Of a DNA stretch of 64,000 nt, positions 1 through 7,669 are shown in pieces; position 1 is the first letter of the stretch, and each line of letters starts with the position of its first letter. The position numbers and the translations under genes were made by a program. This DNA is from Desulfosarcina ovata subsp. ovata (GTDB lineage Bacteria > Desulfobacterota > Desulfobacteria > Desulfobacterales > Desulfosarcinaceae): positions 6,883,501 to 6,947,500 of the forward strand of contig NZ_AP021879.1 of NCBI RefSeq assembly GCF_009689005.1. The letters run 5' to 3'. A model generated the notes under the pieces. That model did not search any database and was not told where the DNA came from. It was given only the letters and a program-made list of their open reading frames with translations.

Positions 1-2
1 CC

Positions 3-1763
3 ATGGGCTTTACAACCCTGCCGAACATCTGCTCGGCCGAAGAGGGGTGGTGGAACGAGGGCTGGCAGTATCGGCGCAAGATCAGTTTCAATACCACACC
101 GACGGGTGCGGACATCCAGGAGAACCTCAGTGACGTGCCGGTGCTGGTACGGCTGCATTCGGGCAATTTCAGTTTTACCAGCGCCCGTGACGACGGGGGA
201 GACATCCGTTTTGTCGCCGGCGACGACACCACTTTGCTTAAGCACCACATAGAAAGAATCGACACCCTGGATGAAATCGCGCTGATCTGGGTGAAGGTGC
301 CGCGGATCGGCGGCGGCAGCGACCAGGGATTTATCTGGATGTATTACGGCAACGAAAACGCGCTCGGCGGGCAGGATTCCGGTGGTAGTTTCGGAGCCAG
401 CCAGGTGGGGGCGTATCACCTGGGAGAGGTGGAGGGACTGCCCCAAGATGCCACGGCCAACACCAACCATGCCGTCGTCTTCTCCGGTGGTCAGGGACTT
501 CCCGGTGTAATCGGTAACGGCGTTGCGCTAAACGGGGCCGGTGACCGTATGGAAATCGCCGCCGCGCCGTCCATGGATTGGTCGGCCGGCTTCAGCCTTT
601 CGGCCTGGGTGCGCATCAACCTGTCCCAGACCGATGCCTGGCTTTTCTCCCGGCAGGACAGTGATACGGCTTTTGTGGTGGGTATCGATGGCACCAAGGT
701 GTATGCTGAGATTACCGTTGCGGATGGAAGCCGAAAGGTCGCTACCGACCAGAGCACCGACCTGGCGTTGGGTTCCTGGCATCTGGTCACGGTTACCGGC
801 ACGCCAGGCGGCCGGCTGTCGATCCATCTCGACGGGATGGAGATGACCTGGACCGATTTGCCCCGAGATTTTTCCCTGCCGGGTGGGGACATCGTCATCG
901 GCGATGCCGACGCTGGCGAGCATGGTTTCATTGGCGATCTGGATGAGGTGGGAATATATACCCAGCCGCTTTCCAACGACCGTATCAGAACTTCTTTTGC
1001 CACTCAGGGCCCCGAAGGCCTGATGCTGGCTTACGGCCCGGAAATCATGGGCGGTGGTGGTGGCGTGCCCGCGTTTTACCTGGGGACGATTTTGAGAAAC
1101 ATCACCATGGACGGCCTGATCGTTATCGGCCTGTTAATGGTGCTTTCCATCATCAGCTGGCTGGTGTTTTTGAGTAAAACCGGTTTTCTCTACCTGGCGG
1201 GCCGTGAGAACAGGAACTTCCTGGCCGCTTATAAGGCCAGCGACGATCCGGCGGGGACGCTGATCGAGGGCGGCAAGCTTAATAATTCCAACCTTTACCG
1301 CATCTACCGGGCCGGATATGCGGTGATCGAAAAATATTTGCGGTCAGAGAAGGCTGGATCCGCTGACGCCACTGGCGCCGGTTTGTCCGGCCCAACCCTG
1401 AAAACCCTGCGAACGGAGCTGGAGAAGAACTTCATCAATGAGACCAAGCGGCTCAACAGCAATCTCACCGTGCTTACCATGGCCATCTCCGGCGGTCCTT
1501 TTCTGGGGTTGCTGGGAACCGTATGGGGCGTCATGAACACGTTTGCCGCCATGGCCGAGGCCGGTGAGGCCAACATCATGGCCATTGCCCCGGGTGTGGC
1601 ATCGGCCCTGTCCACAACTGTCGTCGGGCTCATCGTGGCCATTCCGGCCCTTTTCGCCTACAACTTTCTGGTCAGCCGGATTAAGGACATTACCGTGGAT
1701 CTGACGGTTTTTGTCGATGAATTTGCCCTCAAGGCTGAAAACGGAAGCGGAGACACAGCATGA
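3..1763 (+). CDS. DUF2341/LamG-ExbB fusion, proton-channel subunit (5' end probably outside window)
   Basis: This is a 586-residue open frame whose C-terminal third is a MotA/TolQ/ExbB proton channel: a membrane segment near residues 370-391, a cytoplasmic stretch, then two more helices near 490-516 and 533-556 with the GxxGTVWGVM and PGVASALSTTVVGL signatures. Residues 15-125 match the DUF2341 fold and about 185-340 a LamG/concanavalin-like domain, both placed outside the cytoplasm. Ordinary ExbB proteins have about 220 residues, so the N-terminal 350 residues are an added sensing or binding module. The first residues look like the tail of a signal peptide (ICSA followed by EE), so the real start probably lies upstream of base 1. 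The stop overlaps the exbD start (ATGA). With ExbD it should convert proton motive force into mechanical work for the TonB-like protein encoded at 3433. Confidence 0.85.
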   Translation: MGFTTLPNICSAEEGWWNEGWQYRRKISFNTTPTGADIQENLSDVPVLVRLHSGNFSFTSARDDGGDIRFVAGDDTTLLKHHIERIDTLDEIALIWVKVPRIGGGSDQGFIWMYYGNENALGGQDSGGSFGASQVGAYHLGEVEGLPQDATANTNHAVVFSGGQGLPGVIGNGVALNGAGDRMEIAAAPSMDWSAGFSLSAWVRINLSQTDAWLFSRQDSDTAFVVGIDGTKVYAEITVADGSRKVATDQSTDLALGSWHLVTVTGTPGGRLSIHLDGMEMTWTDLPRDFSLPGGDIVIGDADAGEHGFIGDLDEVGIYTQPLSNDRIRTSFATQGPEGLMLAYGPEIMGGGGGVPAFYLGTILRNITMDGLIVIGLLMVLSIISWLVFLSKTGFLYLAGRENRNFLAAYKASDDPAGTLIEGGKLNNSNLYRIYRAGYAVIEKYLRSEKAGSADATGAGLSGPTLKTLRTELEKNFINETKRLNSNLTVLTMAISGGPFLGLLGTVWGVMNTFAAMAEAGEANIMAIAPGVASALSTTVVGLIVAIPALFAYNFLVSRIKDITVDLTVFVDEFALKAENGSGDTA

Positions 1764-2167
1764 GAAGAGACCTTTTCGATCTCCAGGGATTTGACGAAAT
1801 CAACGTCACCCCATTGCTTGACCTGGCCTGGACCCTCCTTGTTGTTTTTATCATCGCCGTTACGGCATCCATCCAGGGTATCAAAGTCAACCTTCCCAAG
1901 GCCAGCAATACGCCAAGCCTGGTCAAACCAAAGACCAAAGCAATTACCATCGACGCCAGCGGCCAGTTTTACCTGGATGCCTATCCGGTCACCCTTGCGG
2001 AAATGGAAACGCGCCTGCGCCAATACAAAGCAGTGGACCCCGATTTCCCGGTGGTCATCAAGGGAGATGCGAAAATTTACTATGAAAAAGTGGTCGACGT
2101 ATTGGACCTGATGCAGCGGTTGGAGATCACCCAGATGGGCTTGGTTACCCAGCGGCTGGTGAAATAG
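1760..2167 (+). CDS. exbD: ExbD/TolR-type biopolymer transport protein
   Basis: This 135-residue protein has one N-terminal transmembrane helix (about 17-38) preceded by the conserved INVTPLLD stretch, whose aspartate is the essential proton-pathway residue in ExbD, and a small periplasmic domain ending in the QRLEITQMGLVTQ region typical of the family. It starts within the stop of the ExbB fusion (ATGA), so the two are translationally coupled and should form one inner-membrane motor complex. Length and architecture are normal for ExbD. The partner energy transducer is most likely the TonB-like protein three genes downstream. Confidence 0.9.
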   Translation: MRRDLFDLQGFDEINVTPLLDLAWTLLVVFIIAVTASIQGIKVNLPKASNTPSLVKPKTKAITIDASGQFYLDAYPVTLAEMETRLRQYKAVDPDFPVVIKGDAKIYYEKVVDVLDLMQRLEITQMGLVTQRLVK

Positions 2168-2303
2168 GCGGACTTTGAGAAGTGAACCGTGAGTGTCCGC
2201 GGGGGAAGGGGACGGCAACGTTGCCTCTGTCCGGTGTCGTGCGGGGTCGCGCTGGCAAAAAACCGGATGAACCCAACGCACCAAACGATAGAACAAGAAA
2301 ATA

Positions 2304-3326
2304 ATGCGTGCGAAACGGGCCAAAGCGATCAGACGGGCCGGCCGAATCGCTCCTCCGTGTGGGCAAGGTAATGCATCCAACAGGCAGTTGCTGGGGTTCG
2401 GCCGTAAACTCCTGCTGATCGCCGGGTTGATGCTGATTCCCATCAGCTTGATGCCGGAAGCCTGGTTTGGCCCAATCAACCGGGTCACCGCCCTGATGGT
2501 TGGCAATTTGCTGCGATTGTTGCCGATAGGAACGGTTGTTCACGGTAACTATGTCAGCGTCGACGGGTTCAGTGTCACTATTATCGCCGAGTGTTCGGCC
2601 ATTCATCTGTTTGCCTTGTATACGGCCTTTGTGCTTGCTTTTCCGGCAACCCGCGCCGAGAAATGGATCGGCTTTGCAGCCGGCACCGCTGTGCTGATGG
2701 CCCTGAATATCATCCGGATTGCGATCGTGGCCCTGGTTGGCCGGTATTTTCCGCATCGGTTCGACCTGGTTCACATCTACCTGGGGCAGCTGGGCATGCT
2801 TGTGGCAATGGTGGTCGTCTGCCTGTTATGGTGTCACTGGCTCGCCGATCCAGGACAAATGGATCGCCCGATCGGTTTCCTGATCCGGTTTCTGATTATC
2901 TCCAGTTTGCCTTTTCTGCTTTGGGTACCACTCAACCGACTGTATATCATAATCATCGATACGCTGATCCAGTGGCTTTTCAGCCTGGTTTCGCTTCACC
3001 TGGAAATGCCGCATGCCCACCATCTGTACTCTCAGACGTTCAGTCTGATCGCGCTGGGCAGTCTGCTGATGGCGGCCAAAGGCGCTGGCCTGGCCCAACG
3101 GATACGCTGGGCCGGCATCGGTTTTGTGGTGATCACCCTGTTTCAACTCGCGTTCCGGTTGTGCAACCTATGGATTACGGCCTTTCAGATGGGGTGGATG
3201 AATGCGGTTGCGCAAATTGTATACAACGTTTGTGTCTACCTTCTGCCAGCAGTCATTGCACTGCTGTTTTTGATGCAGACAAGTCTTCAGCGCACCTTGT
3301 GTGCCCGGAACACACCTGTCGGCTGA
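2304..3326 (+). CDS. exosortase/archaeosortase family protein
   Basis: This 340-residue polytopic membrane protein carries the exosortase catalytic triad in the right order: Cys97 in AECSAIHL, Arg138 in LNIIRIA and His157 in DLVHIYLGQ, each at the edge of a membrane helix. Exosortases are membrane transpeptidases that process C-terminal sorting tails (PEP-CTERM and relatives). The C-terminal half (180-330) adds further hydrophobic helices, making it longer than minimal archaeosortases. The subclass cannot be assigned from sequence alone. There is no strong ribosome site before the ATG at 2304, and a start a few codons downstream is possible. It sits between exbD and a TonB-like gene, which suggests that a sorted surface protein is matured or exported together with the energy-transducing complex. 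No substrate with a recognisable sorting tail was seen in the window. Confidence 0.75.
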   Translation: MRAKRAKAIRRAGRIAPPCGQGNASNRQLLGFGRKLLLIAGLMLIPISLMPEAWFGPINRVTALMVGNLLRLLPIGTVVHGNYVSVDGFSVTIIAECSAIHLFALYTAFVLAFPATRAEKWIGFAAGTAVLMALNIIRIAIVALVGRYFPHRFDLVHIYLGQLGMLVAMVVVCLLWCHWLADPGQMDRPIGFLIRFLIISSLPFLLWVPLNRLYIIIIDTLIQWLFSLVSLHLEMPHAHHLYSQTFSLIALGSLLMAAKGAGLAQRIRWAGIGFVVITLFQLAFRLCNLWITAFQMGWMNAVAQIVYNVCVYLLPAVIALLFLMQTSLQRTLCARNTPVG

Positions 3327-3432
3327 TCAGTTTTTGCATACACCTAACATTCCCCAAACATTCAGCTTGTAGAAGGCGATCTTCAGGTTGAAACCGTTTC
3401 GGCATCTTAGATTATATCCAGCGAGCGAACAG

Positions 3433-4131
3433 ATGGGGAAAAAAAATAACCGATCAGGCCAGCCAGTTGTTGTTGTTGCCATTGTTTTCATTGTTCTTCT
3501 TGTCGCAACGGGCACTGTGCTCGGGGTCAAGTATCTGCTCAAGGATGACTCCCGCCACCGACAGCGCCGGATTCAAATGGTCACTGTGGTTAAGCCGCCG
3601 CCTCCGCCGAAAGTTAAAGAAAAACCACCGGAACCGGAAGTAAAGAAAAAAGAAGAGATCATCAACCCGGAACCCGAGGAGATGCCTCCTGAAGCACTTG
3701 ATGACCAGCCTCCGGATGAAGCCCCGCCCGGAGAGGACCTGGGTCTGGACGCCGACGGTACCGCCGGATCGGACGGTTTCGGGTTGCGGGCCAACAAGGG
3801 CGGACGGGCGTTGATCGGAGGGGGGGGGGACTCCGTATCCCTGATGCGCCGCTATGCCTGGTACACCCGAATGGTTCAGGACGAACTGAGCAAACGTATG
3901 AAACGCCACATGGAGGAGAACGGCGGTATCCCCGACGGCGATCTGAAAACGATGATTCAGATCCGACTGGATGAATACGGCAAAATTGTCGATTATCGTC
4001 TGACCCGGTCCTCGGGAAATTCCAAAATGGACGATGCCGTGGTCAGTGCCCTGAAACTGGCAACCATCGACGAACCCCCTCCCAGGGGAATGCCCCGCAC
4101 CATCAAGCTGAAAATCTCCGCCAAAGGATAG
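3433..4131 (+). CDS. TonB-like energy transducer
   Basis: The 232-residue product starts at the ATG at 3433; the open frame reaches an upstream TTG at 3388, which is less likely. It has a short cytoplasmic N-terminus, a single anchor helix (about 12-36), a Pro/Glu/Lys-rich rod (KPPPPPKVKEKPPEPE and similar, about 50-105) that could span the periplasm, and a C-terminal TonB-type domain in which MIQIRLDEYGKIVDYRLTRSSG resembles the usual beta-strand core. Together with the ExbB and ExbD genes upstream it completes an energy-transduction triad, and the porin directly downstream is an obvious outer-membrane partner. TolA-like function is an alternative. Confidence 0.8.
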   Translation: MGKKNNRSGQPVVVVAIVFIVLLVATGTVLGVKYLLKDDSRHRQRRIQMVTVVKPPPPPKVKEKPPEPEVKKKEEIINPEPEEMPPEALDDQPPDEAPPGEDLGLDADGTAGSDGFGLRANKGGRALIGGGGDSVSLMRRYAWYTRMVQDELSKRMKRHMEENGGIPDGDLKTMIQIRLDEYGKIVDYRLTRSSGNSKMDDAVVSALKLATIDEPPPRGMPRTIKLKISAKG

Positions 4132-4244
4132 CCTATAGTCGATTTCTCCAACCATCACTGGTCGCCGAAATTAAGGGGCCGTGACCATCGCATTGCGACC
4201 ATTGCCAACTAAACCGATACATTGATAAAATCAGGAGCCTTTCC

Positions 4245-5864
4245 ATGCACAGACGATTTACAGCTGCCGTTCTTATTGCTGGGTTTCTACTGCTTTTTTT
4301 TGCCGGCATGCTCTCTGCCCAGGAGCAGACTTCGGCTGGATTGACTAACGATCAGGCGCGGGCGATTATCGACCTTTTGAAGGAAAAAGGCATTCTTACT
4401 GAAGACGAGGCAACAGCCTTCATGGAACGGATCGACGGTGCCGGTGATGTGGCCACGGCACCGAACGCACCTATCATCGCTCAAGAACCCCCTTCCGAAC
4501 CGGCGACCAAGAAAGATCTCGCCAGCCTCGAAGAGAAAGTCCGACGGACCAGCGAGGCCACCATGCTCGACCACCGGTTGCTGACGCGGCGCATCGACGA
4601 TATGGAATCCGGTGTTATCGATCAGTTGGTTGACAAATCCATAAAATCCGAATGGACCCAGCGTATCTCGATCAGTGGTGATGTGCGCCTGCGTTACCAG
4701 CAGGACACTTTCGTGGATGACAATGCAACGTTCGTCAACCCGGATGATACGGATAGTGTGATGAATACCACAGAAGACCGCTATCGTTTCAGATATCGGG
4801 CTCGTCTGGGCATGAAGGCCAAACTGCTCGATTATCGCGAGGCCAACGTGGGTAAGCTGGAGGCCGGTTTCCGGTTTACTACCGGTAATGAGGACGACCC
4901 GGTTTCCACCAACGACACCATGGGCGACTACTTCAATCGGGACAGCTTTGTCTTCGACCGGGCCTATCTCAAGTGGAAGTGGCATCCCATCAATCCGTGG
5001 TTCGATCGAATGCCGCAGATCAGCATTGTCGGTGGGCGGTTTGCCAATCCCTGGTTCTCCACGGATCTGGTGTGGGATGGGGATCTGAACTTTGAAGGAC
5101 TTGCGGTCAGTTACGAGACCGATACCGAGCAGATGCGGCCCTTCAACATGTTCCTGACCGCTGGAATTTTCCCCTTGGAGGAAGAAGCGTTTTCGAGCCG
5201 CGACAAATGGTTATGGGGGGCGCAAGTGGGATTCGAGTATTTACCGCGCTACGACATGGCCTTTACCGTGGGGATCGCATATTACGACTACCGGGAGATC
5301 GAAGGGATTCAGAATGCTGCAAATTCCGACCTGTATGATTTTACGGCACCTGGGTACCAGCAGAAGGGTAATACGCTGATGGATATCGACCCGACGGATG
5401 ACATCCAGACTGCCCTGGCCACGGATTATGACATCTTGGACGTTTATCTCAAGACCGATATCGGGATTTTCCATCCGGTCCACATCATCCTGGACGCGCA
5501 ATATGTCAAGAATTTCGGCTTTGACACGGATCGCGTGGCCGAAGTCACCGGCGACGACAGCCCGGTAGAAGACACCGATGGCTATATGTTCGGGGCCACG
5601 GTCGGGTATCCGAAAATCGTCAATTTCGGGGAGTGGAATATTGGGCTGAAATATAAATACCTGGGCGCCGATGCCGTGCTTGACGCCTTTACCGATTCGG
5701 ACTTTCACTTGGGCGGAACCAATGCCAAGGGCTGGATCCTCAAAGGCGAATACGGCCTGTATCGCAATCTCTGGCTGACCGGCCGCTGGCTTTCGTCTGA
5801 TGAAATCGAAGGCCCTCAATTGGGTGTGGATACCCTGCAAGTGGATGTCAACGCCCGATTCTGA
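4245..5864 (+). CDS. putative outer-membrane porin
   Basis: The 539-residue protein opens with a clear signal peptide (about 1-25, ending LSAQ) and continues with an EF-hand-like or SHOCT-like helix pair (about 33-65), a short coiled-coil stretch (85-125) and a long region of alternating strands rich in aromatic residues and Asp that ends in ...VDVNARF. A terminal Phe after alternating residues is the usual outer-membrane barrel signature. The pattern fits the putative porin family of Pfam Porin_5 type. AGGAGC stands eight bases before the ATG. Its place directly after the TonB-like gene suggests that this barrel is the TonB-energised or scaffolded outer-membrane component; no canonical TonB box was identified. 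Confidence 0.75.
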   Translation: MHRRFTAAVLIAGFLLLFFAGMLSAQEQTSAGLTNDQARAIIDLLKEKGILTEDEATAFMERIDGAGDVATAPNAPIIAQEPPSEPATKKDLASLEEKVRRTSEATMLDHRLLTRRIDDMESGVIDQLVDKSIKSEWTQRISISGDVRLRYQQDTFVDDNATFVNPDDTDSVMNTTEDRYRFRYRARLGMKAKLLDYREANVGKLEAGFRFTTGNEDDPVSTNDTMGDYFNRDSFVFDRAYLKWKWHPINPWFDRMPQISIVGGRFANPWFSTDLVWDGDLNFEGLAVSYETDTEQMRPFNMFLTAGIFPLEEEAFSSRDKWLWGAQVGFEYLPRYDMAFTVGIAYYDYREIEGIQNAANSDLYDFTAPGYQQKGNTLMDIDPTDDIQTALATDYDILDVYLKTDIGIFHPVHIILDAQYVKNFGFDTDRVAEVTGDDSPVEDTDGYMFGATVGYPKIVNFGEWNIGLKYKYLGADAVLDAFTDSDFHLGGTNAKGWILKGEYGLYRNLWLTGRWLSSDEIEGPQLGVDTLQVDVNARF

Positions 5865-5878
5865 TTCTGATCCATATC

Positions 5879-6598
5879 ATGCAAGGCGCACCATTGAGAA
5901 AAAAAATTACCCTAATTTTCGTAATCGCCATTCTGGTCGTTTCAACCGGTTTTTTCGGATATCGCCTGTATACACTGTCCAAGGCCCATGCGGCGACTGT
6001 CGAAGAACTATCCGGCATGAGCCACCGGGCCGAATTGCTGCAGCACAAATACGCCGAGCAGAAAGCCCAAGCCGCCGCCTTCCAGCGGGCCAAGCTGACC
6101 GTCGAGGGACTAAAGCGTCAGGCCGAGATGAAAGCAGACGCACTGGCCGAGCAGATGGAAGCGATGAAGGCCGAAATGGCATCCATTGAACAAAAACAGA
6201 ACGGCCGGATCGCTGCCCTTGAGGCGCGGCTGACCGAAAAGGACGACGTGATCGCCAAGTGGAAAGCGTCCCATTCCGCCTTAACGGATTCGTTACGGCA
6301 GGCGAAGCAGACCCTGCGTCAGCGTGACGAGAAGATTGAGGATATGGCCGAGAACACGCGACAACTCGAATCCGAGCTTGAGTTCGCCAGCCGCACCCGG
6401 GACCGGTATCTGTCCGAAAATCAAAAGATGGCCGCCACGGCCAAATCCATCCTGGCCCGATACGACGAGAAGGGCGTCTTCGCCACGGCCATCATGCAGG
6501 TGGAACCGTTTACCCAGCTCAAGAAAGTGGAACTGGAAAAACTGATCCAGGATTACTTGGATCAGATTGACGACCAGACCCTCCGGGACAGTGAGTAG
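5879..6598 (+). CDS. membrane-anchored coiled-coil protein
   Basis: The 239-residue product has one N-terminal transmembrane helix (about 10-32) followed by almost continuous heptad-rich coiled coil (about 40-190; repeated Ala/Glu/Lys/Gln with runs such as MEAMKAEMASIEQKQ). The last 40 residues are more globular. It is a periplasmic or envelope scaffold by appearance and has no recognised enzymatic motif. It lies 14 bp after the porin stop and 6 bp before the next gene, so it is part of the same operon and may bridge the inner membrane and the porin. Function is unknown. Confidence 0.6.
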   Translation: MQGAPLRKKITLIFVIAILVVSTGFFGYRLYTLSKAHAATVEELSGMSHRAELLQHKYAEQKAQAAAFQRAKLTVEGLKRQAEMKADALAEQMEAMKAEMASIEQKQNGRIAALEARLTEKDDVIAKWKASHSALTDSLRQAKQTLRQRDEKIEDMAENTRQLESELEFASRTRDRYLSENQKMAATAKSILARYDEKGVFATAIMQVEPFTQLKKVELEKLIQDYLDQIDDQTLRDSE

Positions 6599-6604
6599 AG
6601 AATC

Positions 6605-7543
6605 ATGAGTCCTTTACCAATGACCAAGACCCTCCAATTAACTTATCGGTTCATTTGTATTGTTCTTGGCACGGTTTTCCTGGCTGCGGGGATCATCAAG
6701 GGACTCGACTTGAGCCGTTTTGCCGTCCAGATCGGCCAGTATGGTATTTTCCCAGGTGATATCCGGCTCCTCACCGGCGTGGCCTGGCTGATGGTGGACG
6801 TGGAAATGCTCCTTGGTGCGGCGCTGCTGGTTAACTGGCATCCCCGAACCTGTCTGCGCATCACCGCCGGATTGCTGGCCCTGTTCATCGGAGCGCTGGC
6901 CTGGGCCATGTTTCAGGGCAATATTTCCGACTGTGGCTGTTTTGGTCCGGCAGCCCGCAGGGGACCGGTCCAGGCGCTGTTCGAAGATGGGTTGATGTTG
7001 GCCGCCGCGTTGGCGGCCTGGCAATTGAGAACCGCGAGCACACACATCCGGCATCCGGCGAAAGGCTGGGCGGTTGCCACGGCGGGCATACTGTCAATGA
7101 TTTTGCCTCTGACCACGGGTGTCATGGATAGTGACCTGAAGGTGGTTGACAGGCCGGAAAGCATCCAGCTTCAGTCACTGGATGGACAGCCGATCGCTTT
7201 TTCAGGGGAAAACTTCCTGCTTGTCCTGATGTCCACGGAGTGCGGGCACTGCCGCGAGGTCGTACCCCTGCTCAATGACATCACCGCCGAAATGGGCGAA
7301 CGCATTCCCGTGTATGCGGTGGCAGCCAATCCGAAACCGGACATTGACCGGTTCGTAGAAGAGAACTGTACCTTTTATCCGGTGCTGGCCGTCGAAGAGA
7401 AGAGCTTGATTGCGCTGATGGGCGATGAACCATTGCCGCAGTATCTTTTTATCCATAATGGGCAGGTCGCAGACCGTTGGTTTGCCATGCCCCCCGAAGT
7501 CCAAGCCCTCATCGACCTGTCCGGGATTGGACAACACTCATAA
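6605..7543 (+). CDS. MauE/DoxX-like membrane protein fused to thioredoxin-like domain
   Basis: Residues 14-140 form four hydrophobic helices with the DCGCFG pair (Cys110, Cys112) characteristic of MauE/DoxX-type redox membrane proteins. After a fifth hydrophobic stretch, residues 180-312 form a thioredoxin/TlpA-like domain with the active-site motif CGHC (213-216) inside LLVLMSTECGHCREVVP. The fusion should deliver reducing or oxidising equivalents across the membrane to a periplasmic thiol partner. A likely client in this operon is any Cys-containing envelope protein. A second in-frame ATG at 6620 could be the real start. Confidence 0.75.
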   Translation: MSPLPMTKTLQLTYRFICIVLGTVFLAAGIIKGLDLSRFAVQIGQYGIFPGDIRLLTGVAWLMVDVEMLLGAALLVNWHPRTCLRITAGLLALFIGALAWAMFQGNISDCGCFGPAARRGPVQALFEDGLMLAAALAAWQLRTASTHIRHPAKGWAVATAGILSMILPLTTGVMDSDLKVVDRPESIQLQSLDGQPIAFSGENFLLVLMSTECGHCREVVPLLNDITAEMGERIPVYAVAANPKPDIDRFVEENCTFYPVLAVEEKSLIALMGDEPLPQYLFIHNGQVADRWFAMPPEVQALIDLSGIGQHS

Positions 7544-7669
7544 CACAATTTCCATTGCCGGCATCCTTTTTCTTATTCTTGTCGGGTATTGCCGCGTTGA
7601 CCGGAATACGCCGGCGCATCCGCACATAAGAGAATCCTTATCCATTCCAACCCTCTGAGGAGAGGTAAC

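Noticed and set aside
491-1003. Minus-strand open frame of 170 codons under the ExbB fusion
   Set aside because: It is a G+C-rich shadow of the plus-strand gene, with no ribosome site and no protein-like domain pattern.
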